Under the pieces are notes generated by a model that ran no database searches, was not told the origin of the DNA, and saw only the letters and a list, made by a program, of their open reading frames with translations. From Pseudomonas pseudonitroreducens (GTDB lineage: Bacteria > Pseudomonadota > Gammaproteobacteria > Pseudomonadales > Pseudomonadaceae): 64,000 bases of DNA. Location of the stretch: the NCBI RefSeq assembly GCF_021603645.1, contig NZ_BQHJ01000004.1, positions 1 to 64,000 of the forward strand, read 5' to 3'. This document shows, one piece after another, positions 36,759 through 46,652 of the stretch (positions are counted from its first letter, which is position 1; each line of letters starts with the position of its first letter). A program made the translations under genes and the position numbers.

Positions 36759-37367
36759 ATGCAACTCGACTTCACCCAACTGTCCAAGGCCGAGGCTTAT
36801 CGCTGGCTGGCCTCCACCGTCACGCCGCGCCCGATCGCCTGGGTCTCCACGTTGTCCGCGGACGGCCAGAGCAACCTCGCGCCGTTCAGCTTCTTCCAGG
36901 TCATCAGCGATTCGCCGCCGACCCTGCTGGTCAACACCAGCGTGCGCGACGACGGTAGCGTCAAGGACACCCTGCGCAATGTGCGCGAGACCGGCGAACT
37001 GGTGATCCACCTGGTCAGCGCCGCCCAGGCCGGGGATATGAACGCCACGGCCGCCTGGCTGCCCCACGGTGTCAGTGAGATCGAGCACGCCGGCATCGCT
37101 ACCGTGCCCAGCGAGCGCGTGGCGCCGCCGCGGGTGGCTGGCGCGCCGGTGGCCTTCGAGTGCCAGTTGGCGGAAATCCTGCCGTACCCGGCGGAAAACC
37201 CCTCCAGCATGCTGATCTTCGCCCGTGTGCTGCTGGCGCATATCGATGAATCGGTGATGCACGACGAGCGTCATGTCGACCCGGTGAAGCTGGACCTGGT
37301 GGGTCGTCTGGGCGGTACCCAGTACAGCTATACCCGTGACACCTTCAGCATGATTCGCCCCAGGTAG
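36759..37367 (+). CDS. Flavin reductase-like FMN-binding protein
   Basis: A 202-residue flavoprotein of the flavin reductase-like (DIM6/NTAB) split-barrel family. Recognisable elements are STVTPRPIAWVSTLSADGQSNLAPFSFFQVIS (about 18-49), PTLLVN and the later AECQLAEILPYPAENPSSMLIFARV. It binds FMN and may reduce flavin or act on an unknown substrate. ATG at 36759 is chosen at the conserved start of the domain; upstream codons overlap the lipoprotein gene. Confidence 0.88.
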   Translation: MQLDFTQLSKAEAYRWLASTVTPRPIAWVSTLSADGQSNLAPFSFFQVISDSPPTLLVNTSVRDDGSVKDTLRNVRETGELVIHLVSAAQAGDMNATAAWLPHGVSEIEHAGIATVPSERVAPPRVAGAPVAFECQLAEILPYPAENPSSMLIFARVLLAHIDESVMHDERHVDPVKLDLVGRLGGTQYSYTRDTFSMIRPR

Positions 37368-37391
37368 GTGCTGGCGCCTGGCGCAGTGCTG

Positions 37392-37766
37392 TCAGGTGAA
37401 CTCCAGCTCCAGGCCTAGCTGCCAATCGATGCCGCCCATGCGCGCCACGTCCAGCCGCTCGCCAAGGCTGAAGAGTTCCGAGAGCAAAGCGTCGCGATGG
37501 GGGTATTGCTGCGCGCTGCCGTGAACCAGGCTGACGATGTCATGCACCATCTGCCAGCCAGTCTGGGCATCGAACCAGCAGTCCAGCCATTCGTCCCTGG
37601 CCTCGTCGTAGGCCTGCGGGTAGACGAACTCACGGATCGGCAGGTTGCCGCGAGCCAGCAGCAACGGATCGAGGCGCCGTTGCTCGCGGTACAGCTCCGG
37701 CAGGCACAGTGTGTCGGCGTATCCTGCCAGAGGGCGCTGCAGGACCAGTTGGTAGTAGGCGTTCAT
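37392..37766 (-). CDS. Hypothetical protein
   Basis: A 124-residue soluble protein that I do not recognise (MNAYYQLVLQRPLAGYADTL to QLGLELEFT). It has no signal peptide or membrane segment and is Leu/Asp/Glu-rich with a WLDCWFDAQTGWQMVHDIV amphipathic centre. The start is ATG 37766. It is convergent with the flavin reductase gene, 24 bases apart, and divergent from the chemoreceptor. Confidence 0.7.
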   Translation of the reverse strand: MNAYYQLVLQRPLAGYADTLCLPELYREQRRLDPLLLARGNLPIREFVYPQAYDEARDEWLDCWFDAQTGWQMVHDIVSLVHGSAQQYPHRDALLSELFSLGERLDVARMGGIDWQLGLELEFT

Positions 37767-38039
37767 CCGCAACCAGGAGTGGAAAGTCAGGTGCCGGAAT
37801 CTGCACGGTCGGAGCGCTAGGTCGCTGTCGGCGAGTTCCGTAACCGTGTCAGGAAAATCCTGTTCAGTGTTCTGGATGCGACCTTCACGTATCTCTCCGC
37901 AGCATCACCGTGCCATCACCGTCTCGCCCTCTATCCAGCCAGCGGGCGGCGCTCCTAATGTTCCGCCCAAAAGCAGCGATAACGATCAGGAGACCTTCGA
38001 GGATTTCCTGAAACGCCATTGCGGATGGGGGGAGATGCC

Positions 38040-40013
38040 ATGGTTGCCTTCGTGCAGCGTCGTCTGGCCGACATGGGTACGGCGAAGAAACTGGCCATCG
38101 GCTTCGGCCTGGTGCTATTGCTTACCGCCCTGGTGGCGGTAATCGGCGTTACTTCGCTGCGGGGCATTGCCCAGCGCTTTGACCTGCTCGGCGACATGTC
38201 GACCATCAACCGCGAGTTGCTGGAGATGCGCCAGAGCGAGAAGGACTTCGTGATCGACGCCAGCGATGCTTCCGCCAAGCGTCTGCGCGAGCACGCCGGC
38301 AACCTCGGCGAAGCGGTGGCGCGGCTCAAGGCGCAGCCGCAGCAGGCAACGGCCATGGCCGGCGTGGAGCAGGGGGTCGCCGACTACCTGGCGGCTTTCG
38401 CCAGTTTCGAGAAATCCAGCAAGAGCCGACGCCTGTCGCTGGACGCCGCCACCTGGTCGGTGAACGGCGCTTCCAACAGCCTGGACATCCTGCAGTCGAG
38501 CCTGGCCGACGACGGCGCCTACGAACTCAAGGAATCCCAGGGCCAGAAGGGCGAGGAACTGCTGCAGCAGGCCGCCCAGGTCAGCCAGCTCTACCGCCTG
38601 GTGCTGCAGGGCCTGAACGAGGCGCGCTCGCGCCTGGAGGCCGGCAGCGACGCGAAGGAGGGCAGCGCCGAGAAGGCCGAGGCGGGTCGCATCAAGTCCG
38701 CCGCCGAGGCGCTGGAGCTGTCCGCCAAGCTGCAGGAGGTTATCACCGACCCGACCTATGTTTCGGTGCTCAAGGATGTCATCACCAACATCAACGCCTT
38801 CGTCGAAAAACTCGACGAATACACCGCCAGCCTCGAGCAGGAAAAACAGGTCCACGCACAGATGAACGAGCGTGCGGCTCAGGTCATGCAGCAGGTCGAC
38901 GACGCCTACTCCGCTCAGCGCGCGGCCATGCAGACCCAGTTGCGCACCAATACGCTGCTGATCGTCGCTTCGGCGGCGCTGGCGCTGCTGGTGGGCGCGC
39001 TGGCTTCGTTGCTGATCACCTGGATGATCGTGCGGCCGCTGCGCCAGGTCATCGGCATGGCCAGCCGCATCGCCGAGGGGGACCTGAGCGTCAGTATCGA
39101 CGTGCGGCGCAAGGACGAGGTCGGTCAACTGATGGGGGCGGTGGGCAGCATGGCCGACAGCCTGCGCGGCATCGTCAGCCGGCTCAGCGCGGGCGTGGGG
39201 CAGATCACCGCCTCGGCGCAGGCGCTGTCCAGCGTCACCGAGCGTACCCAGCATGGGGTGAACTCGCAGAAGGCCGAGACCGACCAGGTCGCCACGGCGA
39301 TGAACCAGATGGCCGCCACCGTTCACGACGTCGCGCGCAACGCCGAGGAAGCCGCCAGTTCTGCCGAACAGGCCGACGGCAAGGTCGCCAGCGGGCAGGA
39401 CGTGGTACGCCAGACCCTCGGCCGCATCGAGCAACTGGCCGAAGCCGTGCGTGCCGCCACGCAGAGCATCGAGCAGCTGGGTCGCGAGAGCCAGAGCATC
39501 GGCAGCGTGCTGGACGTGATCAAGAACGTCGCCGAGCAGACCAACCTGCTGGCGCTCAACGCGGCCATCGAGGCGGCGCGGGCGGGGGAGCAGGGCCGGG
39601 GCTTTGCCGTGGTCGCCGACGAAGTGCGGGCGCTGGCGCGGCGCACCCAGCAGTCCACCGCCGAGATCGAGACGCTGATCGCCGCCCTGCAGAGTGGCGC
39701 GAATACGTCGGTGCAGCGCATGCAGCGCAGTCACGCGCTAGTGGAGATGACCGTGGGTGATGCGGTGCAGACCGAGGCTGCGCTGGGCACCATCGCCGCG
39801 GCGGTGGCGGTGATCCACCAGATGAACCAGCAGATCGCCGCCGCCTCCGAGCAGCAGAGCGCGGTGGCCGAGGAGATCAGCCGCAGCGTCACCAGCATCC
39901 GCGGCATTGCCGACGAATCGGCGCAGGCCATGCAGTCCACGGCGTCTTCCAGCGTCGAGCTGGCGCAGCTCAGCCGCGAACTACAAGGGCTGGTCGGGCA
40001 GTTCCGGCTGTGA
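38040..40013 (+). CDS. Methyl-accepting chemotaxis protein with helical bimodular-type sensor
   Basis: A 657-residue chemoreceptor: TM1 (about 19-42), a long all-helical periplasmic domain of about 250 residues (length and [21 protein letters not shown] suggest the helical bimodular HBM class), TM2 (about 308-330), HAMP ([20 protein letters not shown]) and a signalling domain with the hairpin tip [41 protein letters not shown] 38040 follows GGGGGAG. The P. aeruginosa homologue in this position (PA1646) is, as I recall, a chemoreceptor; ligand not inferred. Its 3' end overlaps the convergent SulP gene by 33 bases. Confidence 0.95.
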   Translation: MVAFVQRRLADMGTAKKLAIGFGLVLLLTALVAVIGVTSLRGIAQRFDLLGDMSTINRELLEMRQSEKDFVIDASDASAKRLREHAGNLGEAVARLKAQPQQATAMAGVEQGVADYLAAFASFEKSSKSRRLSLDAATWSVNGASNSLDILQSSLADDGAYELKESQGQKGEELLQQAAQVSQLYRLVLQGLNEARSRLEAGSDAKEGSAEKAEAGRIKSAAEALELSAKLQEVITDPTYVSVLKDVITNINAFVEKLDEYTASLEQEKQVHAQMNERAAQVMQQVDDAYSAQRAAMQTQLRTNTLLIVASAALALLVGALASLLITWMIVRPLRQVIGMASRIAEGDLSVSIDVRRKDEVGQLMGAVGSMADSLRGIVSRLSAGVGQITASAQALSSVTERTQHGVNSQKAETDQVATAMNQMAATVHDVARNAEEAASSAEQADGKVASGQDVVRQTLGRIEQLAEAVRAATQSIEQLGRESQSIGSVLDVIKNVAEQTNLLALNAAIEAARAGEQGRGFAVVADEVRALARRTQQSTAEIETLIAALQSGANTSVQRMQRSHALVEMTVGDAVQTEAALGTIAAAVAVIHQMNQQIAAASEQQSAVAEEISRSVTSIRGIADESAQAMQSTASSSVELAQLSRELQGLVGQFRL

Positions 40014-41729
40014 TGCCACCGCGGCGCGCTCGGCGGCTTCCTGCTCGCGCTTGCGCTGCTGGTGCCAGCGCCGGTAGGCGTTGACGCCCGCGCGCACCGA
40101 GCTGAACACCAGCGGCGGTTTTATCTCGCCGAGCAGTTGCGAACGCTTGAGCAGGCCCAGCGTCTCGCCGGTGACCCGCGCCAATGACAGGTGCACGCCC
40201 TGCGCGTCGAGGGTCTGCTGCACCTCGCGCAGCGTCGTCAGGCCGCTGATATCCAGGTTGAGGATGCCTTCGGCATTGAGCAGCACGGCGCGGGCATGCG
40301 GCGTCCGGGCTACCACCTCGAGGATGCGCTGCTTGAAGTAGTCGGCATTGAAGAACAGGATCGGCGCGTCGAAGCGGTAGATCACCAGCCCCGGCAAGGT
40401 GCGTGCGTTGGGGTACTGCTCGATCTCCACCTGGCCGTCGATGCCGTGCACCCAGCCCATCACCGCGTCGTGCGGGCGATAGGTGAGATAGAGCAGGCGC
40501 AGCAGGGCCAGCATGATGGCGACGAAGATGCCCGGCAGCACGCCAACACTGAGTACGCCGACCGTGGTCAGTACGCACAGGCCGAACTCGAACCGGCTCA
40601 GCGCCCAGAAACCGCGCAGCGCGCGGAAGTCGATCAGGCCCCAGCCGGCCATCAGCAGCACCGCGCCCAGCGCCGGCATCGGCACCCAGCCTAGCGGCTT
40701 GCTGAACAGCAGCAGAACCAGGCCGATCACCAGCGCGGCGACTATGCCGACCATCTGGCTCTTGCCGCCGACCATGTCGTTCACCGCGGTACGCGAGTCG
40801 GCGCCGCTGATGACGAAGCCCTGGGATATCCCCGCGCCGATGTTGGCCATGCCCAGCGCCATGAACTCGTGGTTGGCGTCGATGGCGTAGCCGTGGCGGG
40901 CGGCGAAGCTGCGCGCGGTGAGCATGGCGCTGCAGAAGCTGACGATAGTGATGCCCATGGCATCACGGAACAGGCTGCCGGCCTCCTCGACGCTGGTTTT
41001 GGGCCAGCTCAGGTGCGGCAGGCCTTGCGGCACCTCGCCGAGCAGCTTGATGCCGTATTGGTCGAGGCCGAACAGGGCGGCGATGACCGAGGCGAACAAC
41101 ACGCCCACCAGGGCTCCGGGAATCTTCGGGTAGCGTCGCGGCAGCAGGATCATCAGCACCAGGGTGCCGACGCCCAGTGCCAGCGTCGGCAGGTGCGTAT
41201 CGGCGAGGTTGCGCGCCAGCGCGATCAGGCCACGGACAAAGCCGCTGGTTTCGCTGTGGTAGCCAAGGATCTTGCCCAGCTGCCCGGCGATCAGGCTCAG
41301 GCCGATACCGTTGAGGTAACCCACCAGGGTTGGCCGCGAGAGGAAGCTGGCGACGAAACCGGCGCGGGCGAAGCCGGCGGCGATGGACAGGATGCCCACC
41401 AGCACCGCGACGATCATCGACAACTGCAGCAGCCGCTCCGGGTTGCCTGCCGCCAGCGGCGTGATGGCCGCCGCGACCATCGCGGCGGTGGCGGCATCCG
41501 GGCCGACCATCAGTTGTCGTGAGCTGCCGACAATCGCATAGATCAGCATCGGCAGGATGCAGGCGTAGAGCCCGACCTGGGGCGGGAAGCCGATGATCTG
41601 CGAGTAGGCGATGGCGGTGGGAATCTGCACGGCAGCCACCGACAGGCCGGCCTGGATATCGCGCGGCAGCCAGTCGTAGCGGTAGTGCAGCAGGCTGTCC
41701 AGACCGGGCAGCCAGCGGGCGAGGGACAT
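39981..41729 (-). CDS. SulP-family anion transporter with STAS domain
   Basis: A 582-residue SLC26/SulP permease with 12-14 membrane segments. The N-terminal signature is [33 protein letters not shown]. The C-terminal cytoplasmic STAS domain (about 430-560) contains [16 protein letters not shown] and [15 protein letters not shown]. It probably transports sulfate, bicarbonate or another anion. The highly charged C-terminal tail ([20 protein letters not shown]) is encoded opposite the last codons of the chemoreceptor. Confidence 0.94.
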   Translation of the reverse strand: MSLARWLPGLDSLLHYRYDWLPRDIQAGLSVAAVQIPTAIAYSQIIGFPPQVGLYACILPMLIYAIVGSSRQLMVGPDAATAAMVAAAITPLAAGNPERLLQLSMIVAVLVGILSIAAGFARAGFVASFLSRPTLVGYLNGIGLSLIAGQLGKILGYHSETSGFVRGLIALARNLADTHLPTLALGVGTLVLMILLPRRYPKIPGALVGVLFASVIAALFGLDQYGIKLLGEVPQGLPHLSWPKTSVEEAGSLFRDAMGITIVSFCSAMLTARSFAARHGYAIDANHEFMALGMANIGAGISQGFVISGADSRTAVNDMVGGKSQMVGIVAALVIGLVLLLFSKPLGWVPMPALGAVLLMAGWGLIDFRALRGFWALSRFEFGLCVLTTVGVLSVGVLPGIFVAIMLALLRLLYLTYRPHDAVMGWVHGIDGQVEIEQYPNARTLPGLVIYRFDAPILFFNADYFKQRILEVVARTPHARAVLLNAEGILNLDISGLTTLREVQQTLDAQGVHLSLARVTGETLGLLKRSQLLGEIKPPLVFSSVRAGVNAYRRWHQQRKREQEAAERAAVASQPELPDQPL

Positions 41730-41875
41730 CGGGGATCTTCCTTGGAATCGGCCAAGGGAAATCCTAGCTGGAAAGGCGCCTCAGAGCTTGTCGGAAATCA
41801 TCGAGATAGAGGTCTGAAAGAAGGACGGTCATCGGTTGGCGGCTCCGCTGCCGGGCTTGCCCCTCACCCCAGTCC

Positions 41876-41931
41876 TCGGCTTTGGCATCCTGCGTCGCTC
41901 TACCTCCTGCATCCATGCAGTCGTCTCCCGG
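41876..41931. repeat. 56-base exact inverted repeat, left copy
   Basis: It starts TCGGCTTTGGCATCCTGCG and ends CAGTCGTCTCCCGG. The reverse complement occurs without mismatch at 44478-44533. A pair of CCTCACCCCAG / GGGGAGAGGG sequences flanks it, linking it to the CCCTCTCCC family. It lies in the 583-base gene-free stretch after the SulP gene. Confidence 0.9.
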
Positions 41932-42090
41932 GGGGAGAGGGGGCAGTACGGTGCAGGATGAAACCACGGCGTCAGCCGGCACAATCGGTTTCGATTCCTT
42001 CAGGGAGAGGGTAGTTCGGTGCAGGATGAAGGCATGATCTAAGCCGGCACAACCGGTCCCCTCTCCCTCAAGAACGGGGAGCGCAGCCAG
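41932..42090. repeat. Diverged direct repeats in the SulP-curA gap
   Basis: Two related units, starting with GTACGGTGCAGGATGAAACC (about 41947) and GTTCGGTGCAGGATGAAGGC (about 42013), each end in CCGGCACAA-CGGT and then a CTCTCCCT or GGGAGAGG motif. A third related unit is inverted at about 44424-44470. They extend the CCCTCTCCC repeat family; no gene is seen. Confidence 0.6.
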
Positions 42091-42117
42091 GGCCAGGAGG
42101 AGGGGCTTTTGCTCTTG

Positions 42118-42306
42118 TAGGAGCGGATACATCCGCGATCCGGCCGACCGGCCGGGCCCGTAACGCCACCACGAACGGAAATGCAGGGAAACTGCAGGAG
42201 CGAGCTTGCCGCTGCCTGCCGATGATCGGCTTCGGGTAGGTGCGGACTCCGTCCGCGATAGGCCCGCGTCGCGCCGGAGACCATCGCGGACGAAGTCCGC
42301 TCCTAC
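42118..42306. repeat. Cluster of GGAGCGGACTCC-family repeats
   Basis: A diverged copy at 42118-42140 (GGAGCGGATACATCCGCGAT), a partial REP near 42196 (GGAGCGAGCTTGC) and an inverted pair at 42236-42260 and 42283-42306. This fills the space just downstream of the curA stop. Confidence 0.7.
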
Positions 42307-42312
42307 GGCGCC

Positions 42313-43317
42313 TCAGACCTTCAGCACCAGCTTGCCGAAGTTCTCGCCGCTGAACAGCTTGGCCAGGGTTTCGGGGAAGGTTTCCAGGCCTTCGACGATG
42401 TCTTCCTTCGACTTCAGCTTGCCTTCGCCGATCCAGGTCGCCATGTCCTTGAAGCCTTCCTGGAAGCGGTGGGCGTAATCCATCACCACCATGCCTTCCA
42501 TGCGTGCGCGGTTGACCAGCAGCGACAGATAGTTGGCCGGGCCGCGCACCGCTTCCTTGTTGTTGTACTGGCTGATCGCGCCGCAGATCACCACCCGCGC
42601 CTTGGGCGCCAGGCGGGCCAGCACGGCGTCGAGGATGTCGCCGCCGACGTTGTCGAAGAACACGTTCACGCCCTTGGGGCACTCGCGCTTGAGGCCGGCA
42701 TGGACGTCCTCGGCCTTGTAGTCGATGGCGCCGTCAAAGCCCAGTTCATCGATCAGGTAGCGGCACTTGTCGGCGCCGCCGGCAATGCCGACCACACGGC
42801 AGCCTTTGATTTTCGCGATCTGCCCGACCACGCTGCCCACCGCGCCGGCGGCGCCGGAGACGACCACGGTGTCACCGGCCTGGGGCAGGCCGACGTCGAG
42901 GAAGCCGAAGTAGGCGGTCATGCCGGTCATGCCCAGCGCCGAGAGATACAGCGGCAGCGGCGCGCGCTGGCTGTCGACCTTGTAGAAACCCTTCGGCTCG
43001 CCGAGGAAGTAATCCTGCACCCCGAGGGCGCCGTTCACTTCGTCGCCGACCTTGAAGTCCGGGTGCTGCGAGGCGATCACCTTGCCTACGCCCAGGGCGC
43101 GCATCACGTCGCCGATGGCCACCGGGGCGATATAGGACTTGGCGTCGTTCATCCAGCCGCGCATGGCCGGGTCCAGCGACAGGTACTGGTTCTTCACCAG
43201 GATCTGTCCGGGACCGGGCTCGCCGACTGGGGTTTCCACATAGGCGAAGGTGTCGCGGGTGGCGGCGCCGACCGGGCGCTGGGCGAGTTGAAACTGGCGG
43301 TTGATCTGGGCAGACAT
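42313..43317 (-). CDS. NADP-dependent oxidoreductase, CurA/leukotriene-B4 dehydrogenase type
   Basis: A 334-residue medium-chain reductase/dehydrogenase without zinc ligands. The N-terminal part is LAQRPVGAATRDTFAYVE and LSLDPAMRGWMND. The NADPH-binding motif is VSGAAGAVGSVVGQIAKIKGCRVVGIAGG (about 151-179), and the family end motifs DNVGGDILDAVL and GAISQYN follow. It resembles CurA (curcumin/alkenal reductase). It is divergent from the SDR gene and flanked with it by the 56-base inverted repeats. Confidence 0.93.
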   Translation of the reverse strand: MSAQINRQFQLAQRPVGAATRDTFAYVETPVGEPGPGQILVKNQYLSLDPAMRGWMNDAKSYIAPVAIGDVMRALGVGKVIASQHPDFKVGDEVNGALGVQDYFLGEPKGFYKVDSQRAPLPLYLSALGMTGMTAYFGFLDVGLPQAGDTVVVSGAAGAVGSVVGQIAKIKGCRVVGIAGGADKCRYLIDELGFDGAIDYKAEDVHAGLKRECPKGVNVFFDNVGGDILDAVLARLAPKARVVICGAISQYNNKEAVRGPANYLSLLVNRARMEGMVVMDYAHRFQEGFKDMATWIGEGKLKSKEDIVEGLETFPETLAKLFSGENFGKLVLKV

Positions 43318-43545
43318 GGCAGTGGACTCAGTCAGGGGGAAAGCCTAGGTGATAGTCCGCCTGCCGCGCCGGGGCAAGTTCCGTCCGCCGGAGGAATGTC
43401 CGTCCATCGGTCCCAGTGATCCGGCTTTGCGCGAATCATCATCGCCGTGGATGCAGCGACGTCGCCCCGCCTGATAGTGCTTCGCGCCGCTGGAGCGCTG
43501 GCTAGACTGCAGCGGTTATTTCTCAACCCGCTTCGAGGTTCGCTC

Positions 43546-44307
43546 ATGAGTCAGCTGCTTTCCGGCCAGGTTGCCCTGGTCACTGGCGCCGGTAACGGTA
43601 TCGGTCGCGCCACCGCCCAGGCCTTCGCCCAGCAGGGCGTGAAAGTCGTGGTTTCCGACGTCGACGCCAAGGGCGGCGAAGCCACCGTCGAGCTGATCCG
43701 CGCTGCGGGCGGCGAGGCCACCTTCATCCGCTGCGACGTGACCCGCGACGCCGAGGTCAAGGCGCTGGTGGCGGGCACCGTGGCCGCCTATGGCCGCCTG
43801 GACTACGCCTTCAACAACGCCGGCATCGAGATCGAGAAGGGCAAGCTGGCCGACGGCGCGGAAAGCGAGTTCGACGCCATCATGGGCGTCAACGTGAAGG
43901 GCGTCTGGCTGTGCATGAAGCACCAGATTCCGGTGATGCTGGAGCAGGGCGGCGGCGCCATCGTCAACACCGCCTCCGTGGCTGGCCTGGGCGCCGCGCC
44001 GAAAATGAGCATCTACGCCGCCTCCAAGCACGCGGTGATCGGCCTGACCAAGTCCGCCGCCATCGAGTACGCGAAGAAGAAAATCCGCATCAACGCCGTG
44101 TGCCCGGCGGTGATCGACACCGACATGTTCCGCCGCGCCTACGAGGCCGACCCGAAGAAGGCCGAGTTCGCCGCCGCCATGCACCCGGTGGGCCGCGTCG
44201 GTCGCGTCGAGGAAATCGCCGGCGCCGTGCTCTACCTGTGTAGCGACAATGCTGGCTTCACCACCGGCATCGCGCTGCCGGTGGATGGCGGGGCCACGGC
44301 GATCTGA
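43546..44307 (+). CDS. Short-chain dehydrogenase/reductase
   Basis: A 253-residue classical SDR with the cofactor motif TGAGNGIGRA (12-21), NNAGIE, the catalytic Ser in VNTASVAGL, the Tyr-Lys pair in SIYAASKHAVIGLTKS, and the C-terminal GRVGRVEEIAGAVLYLCSDNAGFTTG. ATG 43546 follows GAGG; upstream in-frame codons have no family similarity. The substrate is unknown. Confidence 0.94.
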   Translation: MSQLLSGQVALVTGAGNGIGRATAQAFAQQGVKVVVSDVDAKGGEATVELIRAAGGEATFIRCDVTRDAEVKALVAGTVAAYGRLDYAFNNAGIEIEKGKLADGAESEFDAIMGVNVKGVWLCMKHQIPVMLEQGGGAIVNTASVAGLGAAPKMSIYAASKHAVIGLTKSAAIEYAKKKIRINAVCPAVIDTDMFRRAYEADPKKAEFAAAMHPVGRVGRVEEIAGAVLYLCSDNAGFTTGIALPVDGGATAI

Positions 44308-44393
44308 TCCTCGTGGTGCACCCCCGAGCGCCGATCATCTCGTAGGAGCAACTGTCTTCTTCGGTCACTCTGTGCCACTGAATTCCCCTCACC

Positions 44394-44421
44394 CCAGCCC
44401 TCTCCCAAGGGGAGAGGGGGC
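44394..44421. repeat. CCCTCTCCC-family repeat
   Basis: CCAGCCCTCTCCCAAGGGGA followed by GAGGGGGC, a short hairpin in inverted orientation to the kdpB-kdpC copy. It is part of the 555-base gene-free stretch after the SDR gene. Confidence 0.7.
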
Positions 44422-44477
44422 AGATCGTGCCGACTGACGCCATGGTTTCACCCTGCACCGACTGGTTCCCTCTCCCT

Positions 44478-44533
44478 CCGGGAGACGACTGCATGGATGC
44501 AGGAGGTAGAGCGACGCAGGATGCCAAAGCCGA
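44478..44533. repeat. 56-base exact inverted repeat, right copy
   Basis: It starts CCGGGAGACGACTGCATGG and ends GATGCCAAAGCCGA. It is the exact reverse complement of 41876-41931, 2.6 kb away, and is bounded by CTCTCCCT and GTTAGGGTGAGGG. Confidence 0.9.
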
Positions 44534-44572
44534 GGGTTAGGGTGAGGGCCGGCCCGAGCGCAGAGGTATCTC

Positions 44573-44654
44573 GCAGGAGCGGACTCTGTCCGCGATGGGG
44601 TGCCGGCCAGTTCGGAGCGGCGGGGAATCGATCGCGGACGGAGTCCGCTCCTAC
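44573..44654. repeat. Paired GGAGCGGACTCC-family repeat
   Basis: Copies in opposite orientation (44573-44597 and 44630-44654) enclose TGCCGGCCAGTTCGGAGCGG. The spacer is nearly the same as in the pair at 58866-58948, so the whole unit of about 82 bases, not only the arms, is conserved as a mobile unit. Confidence 0.8.
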
Positions 44655-44862
44655 GCAGCGTTGATCTCGGCATCAACGTCCAGGAGCAGGCCATGCCCGT
44701 GATCGCGCGTATGGCCGCTCCTGCACCGCCCCATCCGCAAGATCCCATCGCGTTCGCTACAAGACTTCGCATTCTGTTACACGATGAAGTGGTATTGGCC
44801 TGCAAGGCCAGTTACAAGCGCCCAAGAGGCCGAAACAATCGGCCCACCCCAGTTGGAGAATA

Positions 44863-45759
44863 ATGACAATGACCAACGATCCCTTGCTGACGCTTTTCAT
44901 GCCCATCGCCCTGGGCATCATCATGCTGGGCCTCGGCCTGTCCCTCACCGTCGCCGACTTCGCCCGCGTGGTGCGCTATCCCAAGCCAGTGCTCATCGGT
45001 CTGGTCTGCCAGATCATCCTGCTGCCCCTGGCGTGTTTCCTCATTACCGTCGGCTTTGCCCTCGAAGCCGCGCTGGCCGTGGGTATGATGCTGCTCGCCG
45101 CATCCCCCGGCGGCACCACGGCGAACCTCTACAGCCACCTGGCCCATGGTGACGTGGCGCTGAACATCACGCTGACTGCGGTGAACTCGGTGATCGCCAT
45201 CCTCACCATGCCGCTGATCGTGAACATGTCCCTGCTGTACTTCATGAATGACGGCCAGACCATCCCGCTGCAGTTCGGCAAGGTGCTGCAGGTGTTCGCC
45301 ATCGTCCTCGGCCCCGTGGCCATCGGCATGCTCGTGCGGCGTCTGCTGCCGGGCGTGGCGGCGGCGCTGCAGAAGCCGGTGAAGATTCTCTCCGCGTTGT
45401 TGCTGGCGGTGATCATCGGTGTGGCGGTGACCAAGGACTGGCAGACCTTCCTCGCCTATGCGCCCATCGTTGGCGCGGCAGCGCTGTGCTTCAACCTGCT
45501 GAGCCTCGCCGTGGGCTACTGGATTCCGCGCCTGTTGAAACTCTCCAAGCCGCAATCCATCGCCATCGGCATGGAAATCGGCATTCACAACGGCACCCTC
45601 GCCATCGCCCTGGCGCTCAGCCCCATGCTGCTGAACAACAAGACCATGGCCATCCCGGCCGCCATCTATGGCGTGCTGATGTTCTTCACCGCTGGAATAT
45701 TCGGCTGGTGGGTCAGTCGTGGCGTGGCGACCACCGCGTCGGAGCGAGCGCCTGCCTGA
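44863..45759 (+). CDS. Bile acid:sodium symporter (BASS)-family transporter
   Basis: A 298-residue protein with about nine to ten membrane segments. It has the BASS family features GLGLSLTVADFARVVRYPKPVLIGLVCQ, AASPGGTTANLYSHLAHGDVALNITLTAVNS (ion-binding region) and GMEIGIHNGTLAIALA. Such proteins import organic anions with sodium; the substrate here is unknown. ATG 44863 lies close to GGAG; the ATG two codons later has better spacing. Confidence 0.92.
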   Translation: MTMTNDPLLTLFMPIALGIIMLGLGLSLTVADFARVVRYPKPVLIGLVCQIILLPLACFLITVGFALEAALAVGMMLLAASPGGTTANLYSHLAHGDVALNITLTAVNSVIAILTMPLIVNMSLLYFMNDGQTIPLQFGKVLQVFAIVLGPVAIGMLVRRLLPGVAAALQKPVKILSALLLAVIIGVAVTKDWQTFLAYAPIVGAAALCFNLLSLAVGYWIPRLLKLSKPQSIAIGMEIGIHNGTLAIALALSPMLLNNKTMAIPAAIYGVLMFFTAGIFGWWVSRGVATTASERAPA

Positions 45760-46014
45760 GTCGGCAAACTCGCCCGCCTACTGGAGTATTACGCGGCCGC
45801 CGAGAGCGTCAGGTGATGCTCCAGCGGAGGGCGCCGGAGGCTCTGGGCCGAGGGTTACGGTCCAGTCTGGGAATTAATGAGGGGATATAGATTTTTCCTA
45901 CACGGTGATGGGGATGTTACGGCTGGAGGAGTTTCGGGCTGACGTCAAAATCTGGCCCTCTCCTTCACCAATGTCGGTGCTGGGAGCCAACTCACTCATG
46001 TAGGACTCTCTCAG

Positions 46015-46560
46015 ATGAAAAAATCCCTGATCGCTCTCGCCACCCTGGCTGGCCTGTCTGCATCCGTGATGCAGGCTCAGGCCTCCGATGGCACCATCAA
46101 CTTCACCGGCAAGGTGGAGGACGTCACCTGCACCATCCAGGTGAATGGTGCAGGTACCGGTGATGGTTCGGTCACCCTGCCGACCGTTTCCAAAACCTCC
46201 CTCAAGGGTGTTGGCACCACCGGTGGTGACACCAACTTCTCCATCAAGCTCAGCAACTGCACGGGTACTGAAGTTGCCGGTGGCCCCGGTGTCGCTGTGT
46301 TCTTCGAACCGGGCCCTAACGTAACCGCCTTGGGCAACCTGAAAAACACCGGCACCGGCCCCGCTGATGTTGAGCTGGCTATCTACCGGAATGGCCAGGC
46401 TGGCGCCCTGAACCTGGGTGGCAAGCCGGTGATCCCGTTCACCACCATTAGCGGTGAGCAGGCCGATATGCCCTTCACCGTGAAGTACTACTCCAAATCG
46501 GCTACTCCGGGTGCCGGGGAAGTCAAGTCCAGCGTTACCTACTCGATCATTTACCCGTAA
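46015..46560 (+). CDS. Major fimbrial subunit (chaperone-usher pilin)
   Basis: A 181-residue type 1-like pilin. Signal peptide MKKSLIALATLAGLSASVMQAQA is followed by the N-terminal extension SDGTINFTGKVEDVTC used in donor-strand exchange. Two Cys (in VEDVTCTIQ and LSNCTG) form the usual disulfide, and the C terminus SSVTYSIIYP carries the conserved penultimate aromatic strand. It is the first gene of the cluster pilin-chaperone-usher-adhesin. It has an upstream gene-poor region of about 250 bases with a TGACGTCA palindrome (45940-45947) but no clear promoter. Confidence 0.93.
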   Translation: MKKSLIALATLAGLSASVMQAQASDGTINFTGKVEDVTCTIQVNGAGTGDGSVTLPTVSKTSLKGVGTTGGDTNFSIKLSNCTGTEVAGGPGVAVFFEPGPNVTALGNLKNTGTGPADVELAIYRNGQAGALNLGGKPVIPFTTISGEQADMPFTVKYYSKSATPGAGEVKSSVTYSIIYP

Positions 46561-46652
46561 TAGCCGGGTAACACCGGTTGCCGCCGGGGGCCGTCGAATG
46601 CCAATGGCTCCCGGACTCCCTGATCCGCCCCCACTCTGGCGAGGTCCCAACG

